43,378 bases of DNA from JAIVJN01 sp036732565 (GCA_036732565.1 DAINCF010000005.1:1-43378); one strand, 5' to 3'. Positions 19,522 to 27,708 are shown, counted from the stretch's first letter. Notes: generated by a model from the letters alone, not told the origin. Numbers and translations: made by a program.

Positions 19522-21129
19522 ATGATGCGCAACCACTGGGTCCTCTTGTGGCTGGTCCTGTACGCCAGTACGGCCGGCGGATGCCGGCCCCCTGTTGCGC
19601 CTGAAGGCGGCTTGTCGCCTATGCCTATCACGACCGCGTTCGGTGTCCAAGAAGCCACGATCGCCGACATCCACAAGGCGCTGGTCGAGCGCCGGACCAC
19701 GTGCGTCGAGATCGTTCAGGCGCATCTCGATCGGATTGCGGCGTATGACCAGCAAGGGCCGGCGCTGAATGCGCTGATCACCATCCACTCACGTGCGCTC
19801 GAGATAGCCAAGGAGCAGGATGCGGCGCGCGCGCGAGGCGCACCGCTTCCGCCTCTGCACGGCATCGTTGTCATCGCCAAGGACAACTACGACACCGCCG
19901 ACATGCCGACGACCGGCGGGTCGCTGGCGTTCGCGAATTCGATCCCGCAGGACGATGCGTTTGTGATCGGGCGCTTACGTGAGGCCGGCGCCATCATCCT
20001 GGCGAAAGCGAACCTCACCGAGTTGGCGCGCGGAGGGACGACGGTGAGCGCGTTGGGAGGGCAGACGCGGAACCCGTACGATCTGACGCGGACGCCTGGC
20101 GGATCGAGCGGCGGCACCGGCGCGGCGATCGCGGCCAGCTTTGGCGTCATCGGCACCGGCAGCGATACCGGGCAATCGACGCGCTCGCCGGCATCGGCGA
20201 ACAGCCTCGTCGGACTGCGGCCGACGCGTGGGTTGATCAGCCGCGACGGCATCATTCCCTACAGCTCGACGCAAGACGAGGCCGGGCCGATCGCGCGCAC
20301 GGTCGAGGATGCCGCCCGCATGCTCGACGTGATGGCCGGCGAGGATCCCGCGGATCCGATCACGGCATCGAGCCGGGGACATATTCCCACGACTTACACC
20401 GCCTCGCTCGACGCGAGCGGCTTGAAGGGTGCGCGCATCGGCATCCTCACCGAGTTCTTTGGCACGGACGCGATTCATGCGCCGGTCAACCGCGTGATGG
20501 ATCACGCGATCGCGGCGATGACGAAGCAGGGCGCGACGCTCGTGCGGATCGTCATTCCAAATCTGACGGCGCTCACCGCCGATATGGCGCTCGCCGAGTT
20601 CGAGAGCCGCGCCGCCATGAACGCGTACCTGGCCAACCTCGGCCCGAATGCGCCGGTCAAGACGCTGACCGAGCTCATCGCCAAGGGCGGACTCCACCCC
20701 GTCGTCGAAGCCGATGTCAAAGCGGGGGAGGCGATGGTGGATGGCGCGCAGAATGCGGAGTATCGGCGACGCGTCGCGCGGCGCGAGGATCTCCGCCGCG
20801 CGGTGATGCAGGCGATCGCCGCCGAACGGCTCGACGCCATCCTCTATCCCCATCAGCGCCGCCTCGTCGCGCTGATCGGCGATGAGCAGCTGGAGAGGAA
20901 CGGTGTCCTCTCGAACGGGACCGGTTTTCCAGCGCTGACCGTGCCGGCGGGGTTTTCGGAACCGACCGCAACCGCGCCCGACGGCGTGCCGGTGGGCCTC
21001 GAATTGCTTGGGCCCGAGTGGAGCGAGCCAACGTTGCTCAAATTGGCGTTTGCCTTCGAGCGGGCTGTGCGCGTGCGGAAGCCGCCCGCCAGCACACCGC
21101 GGATTCCCGGGCAGGTGCAGAGCCAGTAG
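19522..21129 (+). CDS. Amidase-signature-family hydrolase, probable exported lipoprotein
   Basis: 535 aa. N-terminal hydrophobic stretch (HWVLLWLVLYASTAGGC) ends in a possible lipobox (AGGC, Cys21), so the protein may be lipid-anchored. The amidase-signature fold is clear, with the Ser-cisSer-Lys triad: Lys120 in VVIAKDNYD, Ser195/196 in GGSSGGTGAA and Ser219 in GSDTGQSTRSPA. The last motif normally reads GGS, so the Gly-to-Gln change beside the nucleophile is slightly unusual but occurs in secreted members. The substrate cannot be told from sequence; GatA is unlikely because gatB/gatC are absent and the protein is exported. It is separated from pilA by a terminator. Confidence 0.88.
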   Translation: MMRNHWVLLWLVLYASTAGGCRPPVAPEGGLSPMPITTAFGVQEATIADIHKALVERRTTCVEIVQAHLDRIAAYDQQGPALNALITIHSRALEIAKEQDAARARGAPLPPLHGIVVIAKDNYDTADMPTTGGSLAFANSIPQDDAFVIGRLREAGAIILAKANLTELARGGTTVSALGGQTRNPYDLTRTPGGSSGGTGAAIAASFGVIGTGSDTGQSTRSPASANSLVGLRPTRGLISRDGIIPYSSTQDEAGPIARTVEDAARMLDVMAGEDPADPITASSRGHIPTTYTASLDASGLKGARIGILTEFFGTDAIHAPVNRVMDHAIAAMTKQGATLVRIVIPNLTALTADMALAEFESRAAMNAYLANLGPNAPVKTLTELIAKGGLHPVVEADVKAGEAMVDGAQNAEYRRRVARREDLRRAVMQAIAAERLDAILYPHQRRLVALIGDEQLERNGVLSNGTGFPALTVPAGFSEPTATAPDGVPVGLELLGPEWSEPTLLKLAFAFERAVRVRKPPASTPRIPGQVQSQ

Positions 21130-21147
21130 GCGAGGCGAAAGCCCGCC

Positions 21148-21175
21148 TTTACGAGTGCGAAATCACTGCTAGAAT
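21148..21175 (+). promoter_or_regulatory. Probable promoter of the VKOR-DsbA gene (leaderless)
   Basis: TTTACG (21148-21153), a 16-bp spacer and TAGAAT (21170-21175) place the start site at about 21182-21183, exactly at the ATG. TAGAAT matches the -10 consensus in five of six positions. There is no Shine-Dalgarno motif in the CTCCAAA before the ATG, so a leaderless transcript is likely. Confidence 0.5.
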
Positions 21176-21182
21176 CTCCAAA

Positions 21183-22466
21183 ATGAGCCGTCGCTCGTCC
21201 GGTCCTGCCGTTGCCGCCGCCGTGGCGGAACCGCCGCCACCCGTCGGCGGCTACGTGATCGCCGCACTCGTCGGCCTAGCCGCATCCGCGGCATCGGCGT
21301 GGGTGCACTATCGGCTGCTGCACGATCCCACCTACACGAGCTTTTGCGACGTCAGCAGCACGCTGAGCTGCACTGAGGCGTACACGAGCGCGTATGGCGC
21401 GGTGGCGGGCGTCCCGGTGGCGCTTCTCGGCGCGCTCTTCTTCGGGTTCGTGCTCGGACTGATCGCACTGTGCCAGCGATCGCGCGAGGCCGCGCGGAAT
21501 CTGCCCGGCTACATCTTCGCGCTCTCGACGCTGGGCCTCGCGGCCGTGTTGTACCTCGGATACGCGTCCTTCTTCATTCTCGGAGCGGTGTGCCTGCTTT
21601 GCGTGGCCACCTACATCGCCATCATCGCGCTGTTCCTGCTGTCCGGACGGGCGGCCAAATATCCTATGAGCACGCTTCCTGGTCGCGCCGCGCGCGACAT
21701 CGGCACGTTGGTTCGTACACCCGCCGCGCTGACCGCTGCCCTTGGCTTTGCCGCCGCGGCGATCGCGGCCATCGCGCTCTTCCCGAGCCAGCAGGTGTCG
21801 GCGGAATCGGCCGCGCCGACCGCGAACGCCTCCGATCCGATGCAAGCCTTACCCGTGCCGCCGGCGCCGCCTGCGGCGCAGGTGCAGGAGTTGGAGACCT
21901 GGCTGTCGCGGCAAGGACGCGAGCCGCTCGTCGCCCCGGCGGGCGGCGCGTCGGTCGTCCTCGTCAAGTTCAACGACTATCAATGCCCCCCGTGCCGGCA
22001 GACCTACATGCAGTACAAGCCGATCCTGGCGAAGTACGAGCAGAGTAATCCTGGCAAGGTGCGGCTGGTGACGAGGGACTACCCACTCGATCCGGAGTGC
22101 AACGCGTTCGCGCCGGGCGGGTCGCACTCTTCGGCGTGCGAGGCGGCGGTCGCGGTGCGTCTCGCACGCGATCACGGCAAGGCCGACGCGATGGAGGAGT
22201 GGTTGTTCAGCAACCAGTCGACGCTGAACCCACAGGCGGTGAAGGACGCGGCGCGCACGGTTGGCGAGGTGCCGGACTTCGACGCGAAGTACGCGAACAC
22301 GTTGACGCTGGTGCGCAACGACATCGCCCAGGGCGGAACGCTCGAGGTCAAAGGCACGCCGACGTTCTTCTTGAATGGCATCCGGTTGCCGAACCTCCAG
22401 CCGCAGTTCCTCGACGTGGCCATTGCCTGGGAGCTCAAGCGGATCGCCGAGGGCCGCGAACGGTAA
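21183..22466 (+). CDS. VKOR-DsbA fusion: disulfide-forming thiol oxidase
   Basis: 427 aa. The N-terminal half is a four- to five-helix vitamin K epoxide reductase (VKOR) domain (about residues 25-155) with the loop cysteines Cys55 and Cys63 and the CxxC Cys137-Cys140 next to the quinone site. A further helix (about 181-200) and a Pro/Ala linker lead to a periplasmic DsbA/thioredoxin-like domain with active site CPPC (268-271) and a second Cys pair. Such fusions oxidise exported proteins and pass electrons to quinone, replacing DsbA plus DsbB. ATG 21183 fits the leaderless promoter; an upstream open stretch overlaps the amidase. The ABC genes follow at once. Confidence 0.9.
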   Translation: MSRRSSGPAVAAAVAEPPPPVGGYVIAALVGLAASAASAWVHYRLLHDPTYTSFCDVSSTLSCTEAYTSAYGAVAGVPVALLGALFFGFVLGLIALCQRSREAARNLPGYIFALSTLGLAAVLYLGYASFFILGAVCLLCVATYIAIIALFLLSGRAAKYPMSTLPGRAARDIGTLVRTPAALTAALGFAAAAIAAIALFPSQQVSAESAAPTANASDPMQALPVPPAPPAAQVQELETWLSRQGREPLVAPAGGASVVLVKFNDYQCPPCRQTYMQYKPILAKYEQSNPGKVRLVTRDYPLDPECNAFAPGGSHSSACEAAVAVRLARDHGKADAMEEWLFSNQSTLNPQAVKDAARTVGEVPDFDAKYANTLTLVRNDIAQGGTLEVKGTPTFFLNGIRLPNLQPQFLDVAIAWELKRIAEGRER

Positions 22467-22469
22467 TCC

Positions 22470-23438
22470 GTGTCATCTGGGTCATCTGTGTTCGCCATCG
22501 AGACCGAGGAGCTCACCAAGGATTACCTCGTTGGGTTCTGGCGGCCGCGCCCCTATCGCGCGCTCGATCGACTCACCCTCTCGGTCCACCGAGGCGCCGT
22601 CTTCGGATTCCTCGGCCCCAACGGCGCGGGCAAGAGCACGACCCTCAAGTTATTGATGCAGCTGGTCTACCCGACCAGCGGCCGCGCGAGCATTCTCGGC
22701 AAGCCCGTTGGTGATGTGTCGGTGAAGCGCCGCATCGGCTTCCTGCCGGAGAATCCGTTCTTCTACGACCATCTGACCGCTGAGGAGCTGCTGGGCTACT
22801 TTGCCGGCCTGTTCGGGCTGACGGGCGCCGATCGCGCGACACGAGTGACCCGAACGCTCGACGAAGTGGGAATTGGCGCCGAACGTCGGCATCGCCTGCG
22901 GTCCTATTCGAAGGGGATGATTCAACGCGTCGGCATCGCGCAGGCGGTGCTGAACGACCCGGACGTCGTGTTCCTCGACGAGCCGATGTCAGGGCTCGAT
23001 CCGCTCGGACGTCGCGACGTCCGCCGCCTGATGCTCGGCCTCCGCGATCGGGGCTGCACGGTGTTCTTCAGCTCGCACATCCTCTCTGACGCCGAAGCGT
23101 TGTGCAACGAGGTGGCGATACTCGCGGCCGGCCGGCTGGTGGCTTCAGGACGACTGACCGACATACTCGCGTTCGAGCTTGGTGGCTGGGAGCTGGTGGC
23201 GGCGGATGTTCCTGCCGATGCGCTCGCTGGACTCGGATCGCGAGTGCGCCATGCGACGCGTGTGGCAGAGGGGCGCTACACCCTCGACTTGCCTCCGACC
23301 GAAGCGCCGGAACGGCTAGTGCACGAGCTGGCCTCACTAGGCGCCCGTGTCGTGTCCCTGAACCCGATACGCCAAACGCTCGAAGATCTGTACGTGCAGA
23401 AGGTCGGCGCAGCGAACCCCAGAACCCTAGAACCCTAG
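22470..23438 (+). CDS. ABC transporter ATP-binding protein
   Basis: 322 aa. Walker A GPNGAGKS with surrounding FGFLGPNGAGKSTTLKLLM, Q-loop region (RRIGFLPENPFFYDHLTAEE), signature YSKGMIQRVGIAQA (an SKGM variant of LSGGQ), Walker B VVFLDEPMSGLDP, and the H-loop SSHILSDAE. The C-terminal about 90 residues are the accessory domain common in ABC-2 exporter ATPases. Start GTG 22470 lies at a 9-bp direct repeat (GTCATCTGG/GTCATCTGT at 22472-22489), with GTG 22488 an alternative. It pairs with the ABC-2 permease downstream; the substrate is unknown. Confidence 0.93.
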   Translation: MSSGSSVFAIETEELTKDYLVGFWRPRPYRALDRLTLSVHRGAVFGFLGPNGAGKSTTLKLLMQLVYPTSGRASILGKPVGDVSVKRRIGFLPENPFFYDHLTAEELLGYFAGLFGLTGADRATRVTRTLDEVGIGAERRHRLRSYSKGMIQRVGIAQAVLNDPDVVFLDEPMSGLDPLGRRDVRRLMLGLRDRGCTVFFSSHILSDAEALCNEVAILAAGRLVASGRLTDILAFELGGWELVAADVPADALAGLGSRVRHATRVAEGRYTLDLPPTEAPERLVHELASLGARVVSLNPIRQTLEDLYVQKVGAANPRTLEP

Positions 23439-23444
23439 AACCTT
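23421..23444 (+). repeat. 8-bp tandem repeat across the ATPase stop/permease start
   Basis: AGAACCCT, AGAACCCT, AGAACCTT in direct succession (23421-23444). The repeat encodes the last residues of the ATPase (NPRTLEP), supplies its TAG stop, and runs into the TTG start of the permease. Its period is not a multiple of three, so a copy-number change would alter the ATPase C-terminus and the spacing to the next gene. Confidence 0.75.
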
Positions 23445-24252
23445 GCTCACCCCTGTCCGCCTCGTCGCGTCCGCGGTATTCCGCGAATCCGTCCGCGACC
23501 GCGTCCCGTCCAGCATCGTCGTCTTCGCGGCGCTGCTGATGGCGGCGTCGTATCTGATCAGCCAGCTTACGGCCGGTCAGGACATGAAGATCATCAAGGA
23601 CCTCGGTCTGGCTGCATTGTCGATCTTCGGCCTGCTGATCGCCGTCTTCATCGGCATCGGGCTGGTGTCGAAGGAGGTGGAGCGCCGCAGTATCTATGCG
23701 CTGCTCGCCAAGCCGGTCTCGCGCGACCAGTTTCTGATCGGGAAATATCTCGGCCTGTTGCTGACGCTTCTCGTCAACCTCTCGGCGATGACGGTGGCGT
23801 ACTACGCGGTGCTGTTCGTGATGGGCCTGGTCGCGCCGGAGTCGCTGCGCGCCGCGTGGCCGACGCCGGCGGTCGACGCCCGCTTGCTCGTGGCCATCGT
23901 GCTGATCTTCGGGGAGCTCATGATCGTCACCGCAGTGGCGATGTTCTTCTCGACGTTCTCCAGTCCACTTCTTTCCGCGCTGCTCACCCTCGCGCTGTGG
24001 GCGGCCGGCCATTTCAACACCGACTTCCGGAATTTCTCCACGGTCGTCGATCAGCCCGTCGTGGTTTACCTCGCACGCGCGCTGTACTACCTGCTGCCGA
24101 ACCTGGCGCCGTTCGACGTCAAAGCCGAAGTCGTCTACGGCGCTCCGGTGTCGGCAACTCATGTGCTCCTGACGCTCGCGTACGCGGTCGTCTACGTCGC
24201 GGCGCTGCTGCTGGCGGCGTTGGTGATGTTTCGCAGGAGAGACTTCAAGTGA
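23443..24252 (+). CDS. ABC-2-type transporter permease
   Basis: 269 aa with six hydrophobic segments: IVVFAALLMAASYLISQL, LAALSIFGLLIAVFIGIGLVS, LGLLLTLLVNLSAMTVAYYAVLF, LLVAIVLIFGELMIVTAVAMFF, LLSALLTLALWAAGHF, and the C-terminal LLTLAYAVVYVAALLLAALVMF. The motif SKEVERRSIYALLAKPVSRDQFLIGKYLG is the coupling region of ABC-2 (NatB/YhaP-like) permeases. The TTG start at 23443 lies inside the 8-bp repeat and has no clear ribosome-binding site, so translation probably depends on coupling to the ATPase. The stop overlaps the next start (GTGA). Confidence 0.88.
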   Translation: MLTPVRLVASAVFRESVRDRVPSSIVVFAALLMAASYLISQLTAGQDMKIIKDLGLAALSIFGLLIAVFIGIGLVSKEVERRSIYALLAKPVSRDQFLIGKYLGLLLTLLVNLSAMTVAYYAVLFVMGLVAPESLRAAWPTPAVDARLLVAIVLIFGELMIVTAVAMFFSTFSSPLLSALLTLALWAAGHFNTDFRNFSTVVDQPVVVYLARALYYLLPNLAPFDVKAEVVYGAPVSATHVLLTLAYAVVYVAALLLAALVMFRRRDFK

Positions 24253-25163
24253 ATCGTCTCCTGCTGCTCGGTTCGGCGCTGATGCTCGTCGTTGCGGTCG
24301 GCTTGCAGATTGTGCGTGACCGAGACTGGACTCCGTATCGACCGCCCGCCTCCATCATTTGGCGGCAGGCGGGTCCAATCACCGAACGGCTCGCACTGGG
24401 GTTCCGCAACGTCATGGCGGACGTCTATTGGATGCGCGCGGTCGTCTATTACGGTGGTATGCGTCGGGTGGGCGTGGAGCAGCGCAATTACGATGCGTTG
24501 TACCCGATGCTCGACATGGTCACGACGCTCGACCCCGACTTCAAGGTCGCGTATCGTTTCGGCGCTATTTTCTTGACCGAGGCTTATCCCAGCGGGCCCG
24601 GTCGGCCGGATCTGGCCATCGATTTGCTGCAGCGCGGCGCCACGAGAAATCCGAAAGGCTGGGAGTACATGCACGACATCGGGTTCATCCACTACTGGTG
24701 GCTTGCCGACTACCAGAGTGCGGCCTCGTGGTTCAGAAAAGCGGCGGCCGTGCCTGACGCCCCCGAATGGTTGGAGCCGCTCGCCGCGACGACGCTCGCA
24801 GAGGGCGGGGATCGCAATGTATCGCGCCAGATGTGGCGTCAGATGGCCGAAGGGTCCGACGTGGACTGGATCCGGCGCTCGGCTGAGCAGCGCCTGGCGC
24901 AGCTCGATGCGCTGGATGCCGTCGATCAGCTCTCGCTCATCGTTGCGCGCTTCCAAGGTGCAACTGGACGATTGCCGGAAAGTTGGGGAGAGCTCATCGC
25001 CGCGCGCCTGCTGCCCGGCGTGCCGCTCGATCCTTCAGGAACACCATTCACACTGGATCCGTCGAACGGCTCGATCGATGTGTCCGAACAGTCGGCGCTG
25101 TGGCCGTTGCCGACCAAGCAGAGGAAGGGGATGGAGCCGTCCCTCGACGATCGGCCACGATGA
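24249..25163 (+). CDS. Conserved membrane-anchored helical-repeat protein of unknown function
   Basis: 304 aa from GTG 24249, which overlaps the permease stop. It has an N-terminal membrane anchor (LLLLGSALMLVVAVGLQIV) and then helical, TPR-like sequence rich in Trp, Tyr and Ala (NVMADVYWMRAVVYYGG; YPMLDMVTTLDPDFKVAYRFGAIFLTEAYP; FIHYWWLADYQSAASWFRKAA), with helix pairs about 34 residues apart. I do not recognise a named family. Its position between an ABC-2 permease and pilD, with stop-start overlaps on both sides, suggests a partner of the exporter or of the pilus machinery. The open frame upstream of 24249 lies in the permease gene and is not part of this protein. Confidence 0.75.
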   Translation: MNRLLLLGSALMLVVAVGLQIVRDRDWTPYRPPASIIWRQAGPITERLALGFRNVMADVYWMRAVVYYGGMRRVGVEQRNYDALYPMLDMVTTLDPDFKVAYRFGAIFLTEAYPSGPGRPDLAIDLLQRGATRNPKGWEYMHDIGFIHYWWLADYQSAASWFRKAAAVPDAPEWLEPLAATTLAEGGDRNVSRQMWRQMAEGSDVDWIRRSAEQRLAQLDALDAVDQLSLIVARFQGATGRLPESWGELIAARLLPGVPLDPSGTPFTLDPSNGSIDVSEQSALWPLPTKQRKGMEPSLDDRPR

Positions 25164-25942
25164 CGCCCGACCCGATGACGATCGTGCTGGCGGCGTTGCT
25201 CGGTCTTGCCGTCGGCAGCTTCTTGAACGTCTGCATCCACCGCTTGCCGCGGGGTGAGTCGCTCGTGCACCCGGCCTCGAGATGCCCGCGATGTGGTCGG
25301 CCGCTGCGATGGCACGACAACATCCCGGTCCTGAGCTGGCTGTGGCTGGGCGGTAAGTGCGGACACTGTCATGCGCCGATCTCCGTGCAGTATCCGATTG
25401 TCGAGCTCATCACCGCAACGCTCGTCGTCGGCATCGTAGCGCTGACGCCGCCGGGGCCGCTGCTGGCAAGCCGGCTGGTGTTCGCGTGCGCGCTCGTCGT
25501 GCTCTTCGCGGTCGATCTCGAGCACCACATCCTGCCGAACGTGATTACGCTCCCTGGCATTCTGATCGGCTGGTTGTTCAGCTTCTTCGCACCACCGGGG
25601 TGGCAGGCGTCGCTGGCGGGCATCCTGCTGGGCGCCGGGCTGCTGTACGGCACGGCGGCCGCCTACTACATGGTTCGTGGTGAAGAAGGCCTCGGCATGG
25701 GCGACGTCAAGATGCTCGCGATGATCGGGGCGTTCCTCGGCTGGAAGGCGGTGCTGCTGACGCTGGTCCTGGCCTCGTTTGCCGGTGCGCTCGTCGGCAT
25801 CGCCATGATGATGACCTCTCGCGGTAGCATGCGCTACGCGCTGCCGTTCGGCACCTTCCTCGCGGTGGGCTCGATCGTCGCGATGCTGATCGGCGATCAG
25901 ATCATCGCGTGGTATCTCGGCTTCCTGCCCACGACGTCTTGA
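25160..25942 (+). CDS. pilD: Prepilin leader peptidase/N-methyltransferase PilD
   Basis: 260 aa, ATG 25160 overlapping the previous stop (ATGA). It has the methyltransferase/zinc region with CxxC pairs at Cys42-Cys45 and Cys67-Cys70, and the aspartyl peptidase motifs VDLEHHILPN (Asp119) and GMGDVKML (Asp182), spread over about seven or eight membrane helices. PilD removes the short basic leaders of PilA and the minor pilins and methylates the new N-terminus on the inner membrane. Many type IV systems keep pilD with pilB/pilC; here it closes the VKOR-ABC operon between the major and minor pilin loci. Confidence 0.95.
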   Translation: MTPDPMTIVLAALLGLAVGSFLNVCIHRLPRGESLVHPASRCPRCGRPLRWHDNIPVLSWLWLGGKCGHCHAPISVQYPIVELITATLVVGIVALTPPGPLLASRLVFACALVVLFAVDLEHHILPNVITLPGILIGWLFSFFAPPGWQASLAGILLGAGLLYGTAAAYYMVRGEEGLGMGDVKMLAMIGAFLGWKAVLLTLVLASFAGALVGIAMMMTSRGSMRYALPFGTFLAVGSIVAMLIGDQIIAWYLGFLPTTS

Positions 25943-25995
25943 AGGCTACGGACTCACATGAATCCAGTTCATCCGATTAGCCATCAAGACGTCTC

Positions 25996-26086
25996 GCCCC
26001 GCCAGGGGCGGGGCAAAGCAAGGCTGCCTCCCGCGAGGCGGAGCCCGAACTGCCGCGGTCTTGGGCCCAGCGAGGCGGAGCCTCGC
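25996..26086 (+). repeat. Three GC-rich hairpins between pilD and the histidine kinase gene
   Basis: GCCCCGCC-AGG-GGCGGGGC (25996-26014) is a perfect 8-bp stem. GCCTC-CCGC-GAGGC (26026-26039) follows. GCGAGGC-GGA-GCCTCGC (26070-26086) ends 2 nt before the GTG of the kinase gene. A 13-bp direct repeat, GCGAGGCGGAGCC, occurs at 26033-26045 and 26070-26082. There is no T run. The last stem overlaps the GGAG that could serve as ribosome-binding site, so it may limit kinase translation. Confidence 0.65.
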
Positions 26087-26088
26087 TT

Positions 26089-27381
26089 GTGATGAACGGC
26101 ATCAGCGCCGGCGGTTACGCTCTGATGGGCCTCACGGCGATCGTGGCGGTGCTGGTGACCATCCTGGCGTACGCGTTGATGCGCTTCGCCGCCGCCGCCC
26201 GCGAGTCCCGTCGTCACGTCGGCGAAGGGCGGACCGAGCATGCGCTGCTGTCCGTCGCGCTGGCGGATGCGATCAAGCGTCTGAAGATGCAGGAGCGCGC
26301 GATGGCGGCCCGCGCCGAAGCCTCCGAGCGGCTCAGCACGCAGATCATCGAAGGGCTGACGTCCGGCCTCATCGTGATCGGCCGCGATCGCACCGTGCAG
26401 ACGGTGAATCCTGCCGCACGCAAGATCCTGAAGCTCGACGATGCTGCCCTCGAGGGGGAGCTGCCGGGCGAGGGCTGGTTAGGGCAGCCTGAGTTTGCGT
26501 CGCTCACCGCATTGTTCGACGAGGTGTTGGCGAAGGGGGTCACCATCGCACGGCGCACGATCCACGTCGACACGCCCTCGGGTCCCACGCACTTGGGTGT
26601 CACGGTGTCGCCGCTGCTCGATGACGCTGGCCATGCGCACGCGGTGATCTGCCTGTTCACCGACCTCACCCAAGCGCTCGCCATGGAAGAGCAGCTTCGC
26701 CTCAAGGAAGCGCTGGCGCGGCTCGGCGAGCTGACGGCCGGCCTCGCACACGAGTTCCGCAACGGTCTGGCGACGATTCAGGGCTACTCGCAGTTGCTCG
26801 ATCCGCAGAGCTTGCCCGAGCAACAGCATGCGTATCTCGAAGGCATTCGCCGCGAAGCCCACAGCCTTGGCGCCGTGGTCACGAAGTTCCTCGAGTTTGC
26901 ACGCCCAGATCCGATGACACGCGCGCCCGTCGATCTCCGGCCCGTCATCGAGCGCTTGCTCGCCGAGCTACCCGGCGATGTGGACGTCGCCATGACGGGC
27001 CGCTTCGACCTGGTCGACGGCGATGAGGTGCTGCTGCGTCAGGCGATTGGGAACCTCCTCCGAAACGCCGTCGAGGCGTGCGCGGGCGCCGGGATTCGCC
27101 CGCGCGTCCAGGTGCACGGCGAGGTGGAGCCGGATGGCCGGTCGCTGCGCCTGACCATCGCTGACGACGGCCCCGGGATTCCCGGCGACGTGTTGCCGCA
27201 CGTGTTTCGGCCGTTTTTCACCACACGAGCCCAAGGCACCGGTCTCGGCCTCGCCATCGTTCAGAAGGTCGTGGTGGGGCACAACGGCCGCGTCTCGGCG
27301 TCCAATCGACCCGAGGGTGGCGCTGCCTTCCGCGTCACGCTGCCGTTGCTGGCCGAGTCTGATCTTCCACGAAAAATGTAG
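26089..27381 (+). CDS. PAS-domain sensor histidine kinase (NtrB-like)
   Basis: 430 aa from GTG 26089; ATG 26092 is the next codon and equally possible. One N-terminal membrane helix (ALMGLTAIVAVLVTILAYALM, residues 11-31), a short coiled coil, a PAS domain (about 85-200, with LIVIGRDRTVQTVNPAARKILKL), HisKA with His221 in GLAHEFRNGLATIQGYSQLL, and a HATPase (IGNLLRNAVEACAGAG, DDGPGIPG, GTGLGLAIVQKVV). It resembles NtrB/ZraS-type kinases that partner NtrC-type regulators. The likely partner is the regulator at 30945-32345, separated from it only by minor pilin genes. Its signal is unknown. Confidence 0.88.
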   Translation: MMNGISAGGYALMGLTAIVAVLVTILAYALMRFAAAARESRRHVGEGRTEHALLSVALADAIKRLKMQERAMAARAEASERLSTQIIEGLTSGLIVIGRDRTVQTVNPAARKILKLDDAALEGELPGEGWLGQPEFASLTALFDEVLAKGVTIARRTIHVDTPSGPTHLGVTVSPLLDDAGHAHAVICLFTDLTQALAMEEQLRLKEALARLGELTAGLAHEFRNGLATIQGYSQLLDPQSLPEQQHAYLEGIRREAHSLGAVVTKFLEFARPDPMTRAPVDLRPVIERLLAELPGDVDVAMTGRFDLVDGDEVLLRQAIGNLLRNAVEACAGAGIRPRVQVHGEVEPDGRSLRLTIADDGPGIPGDVLPHVFRPFFTTRAQGTGLGLAIVQKVVVGHNGRVSASNRPEGGAAFRVTLPLLAESDLPRKM

Positions 27382-27708
27382 GCCCGCCCAACGGGTGTGA
27401 GGCTCCATGTAGGAGCTGTCGCTACCGTTCCGCGACGTGAACACGGTGACATCCAGGCAGATTCTCAGGCCGACTCCGTAGCCCGTGTGAATTCCTGCAG
27501 TCTTCGAGGCTGCGGCGATCGCAGCTTCTGACACGGACAGATTCGCTGCCATCGACGGTCTTTCGTTTCTCGCCTGATCGCGCGCGATACGCAAATACTT
27601 CAACGAGGCCCGCCGCTTGCACTAAGACGTCCTGTGCTACGAACTCTCGTTCGGAACAGAGCCTTCGGCGGAACGCTCGTGCGGAACCAAACCGCCGAAG
27701 GAACCGAC
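27382..27708 (+). other. Intergenic region upstream of the minor pilin operon
   Basis: About 330 bp without a convincing gene. It holds a -24/-12 promoter (27606-27621) and a perfect 10-bp inverted repeat CCTTCGGCGG (27662-27671)/CCGCCGAAGG (27692-27701). The minus strand is open across much of it, but I see no recognisable protein or good start there. From 27634 the plus strand is open in frame with the PilV-like gene and contains degenerate GGAAC-type repeats. Confidence 0.5.
27606..27621 (+). promoter_or_regulatory. Sigma-54 promoter (-24/-12) for the minor pilin genes
   Basis: AGGCCCGCCGCTTGCA fits TGGCACG-N4-TTGC[AT], with GG at 27607-27608 and GC at 27619-27620 in exact N10 spacing. 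The start would be near 27632, about 77 nt before the preferred pilV start (GTG 27709). Sigma-54 regulators lie on both sides (pilR-like 17000 and NtrC-like 30945), and either could be the activator. Confidence 0.65.

Noticed and set aside
19522..21129. GatA subunit of the amidotransferase
   Set aside because: It has an exported N-terminus and no gatB/gatC neighbour; a secreted amidase of unknown substrate fits better.
27405..27620. Small minus-strand gene before the minor pilins
   Set aside because: Two different minus-strand frames are open, neither gives a recognisable protein, and a good sigma-54 promoter points the other way.
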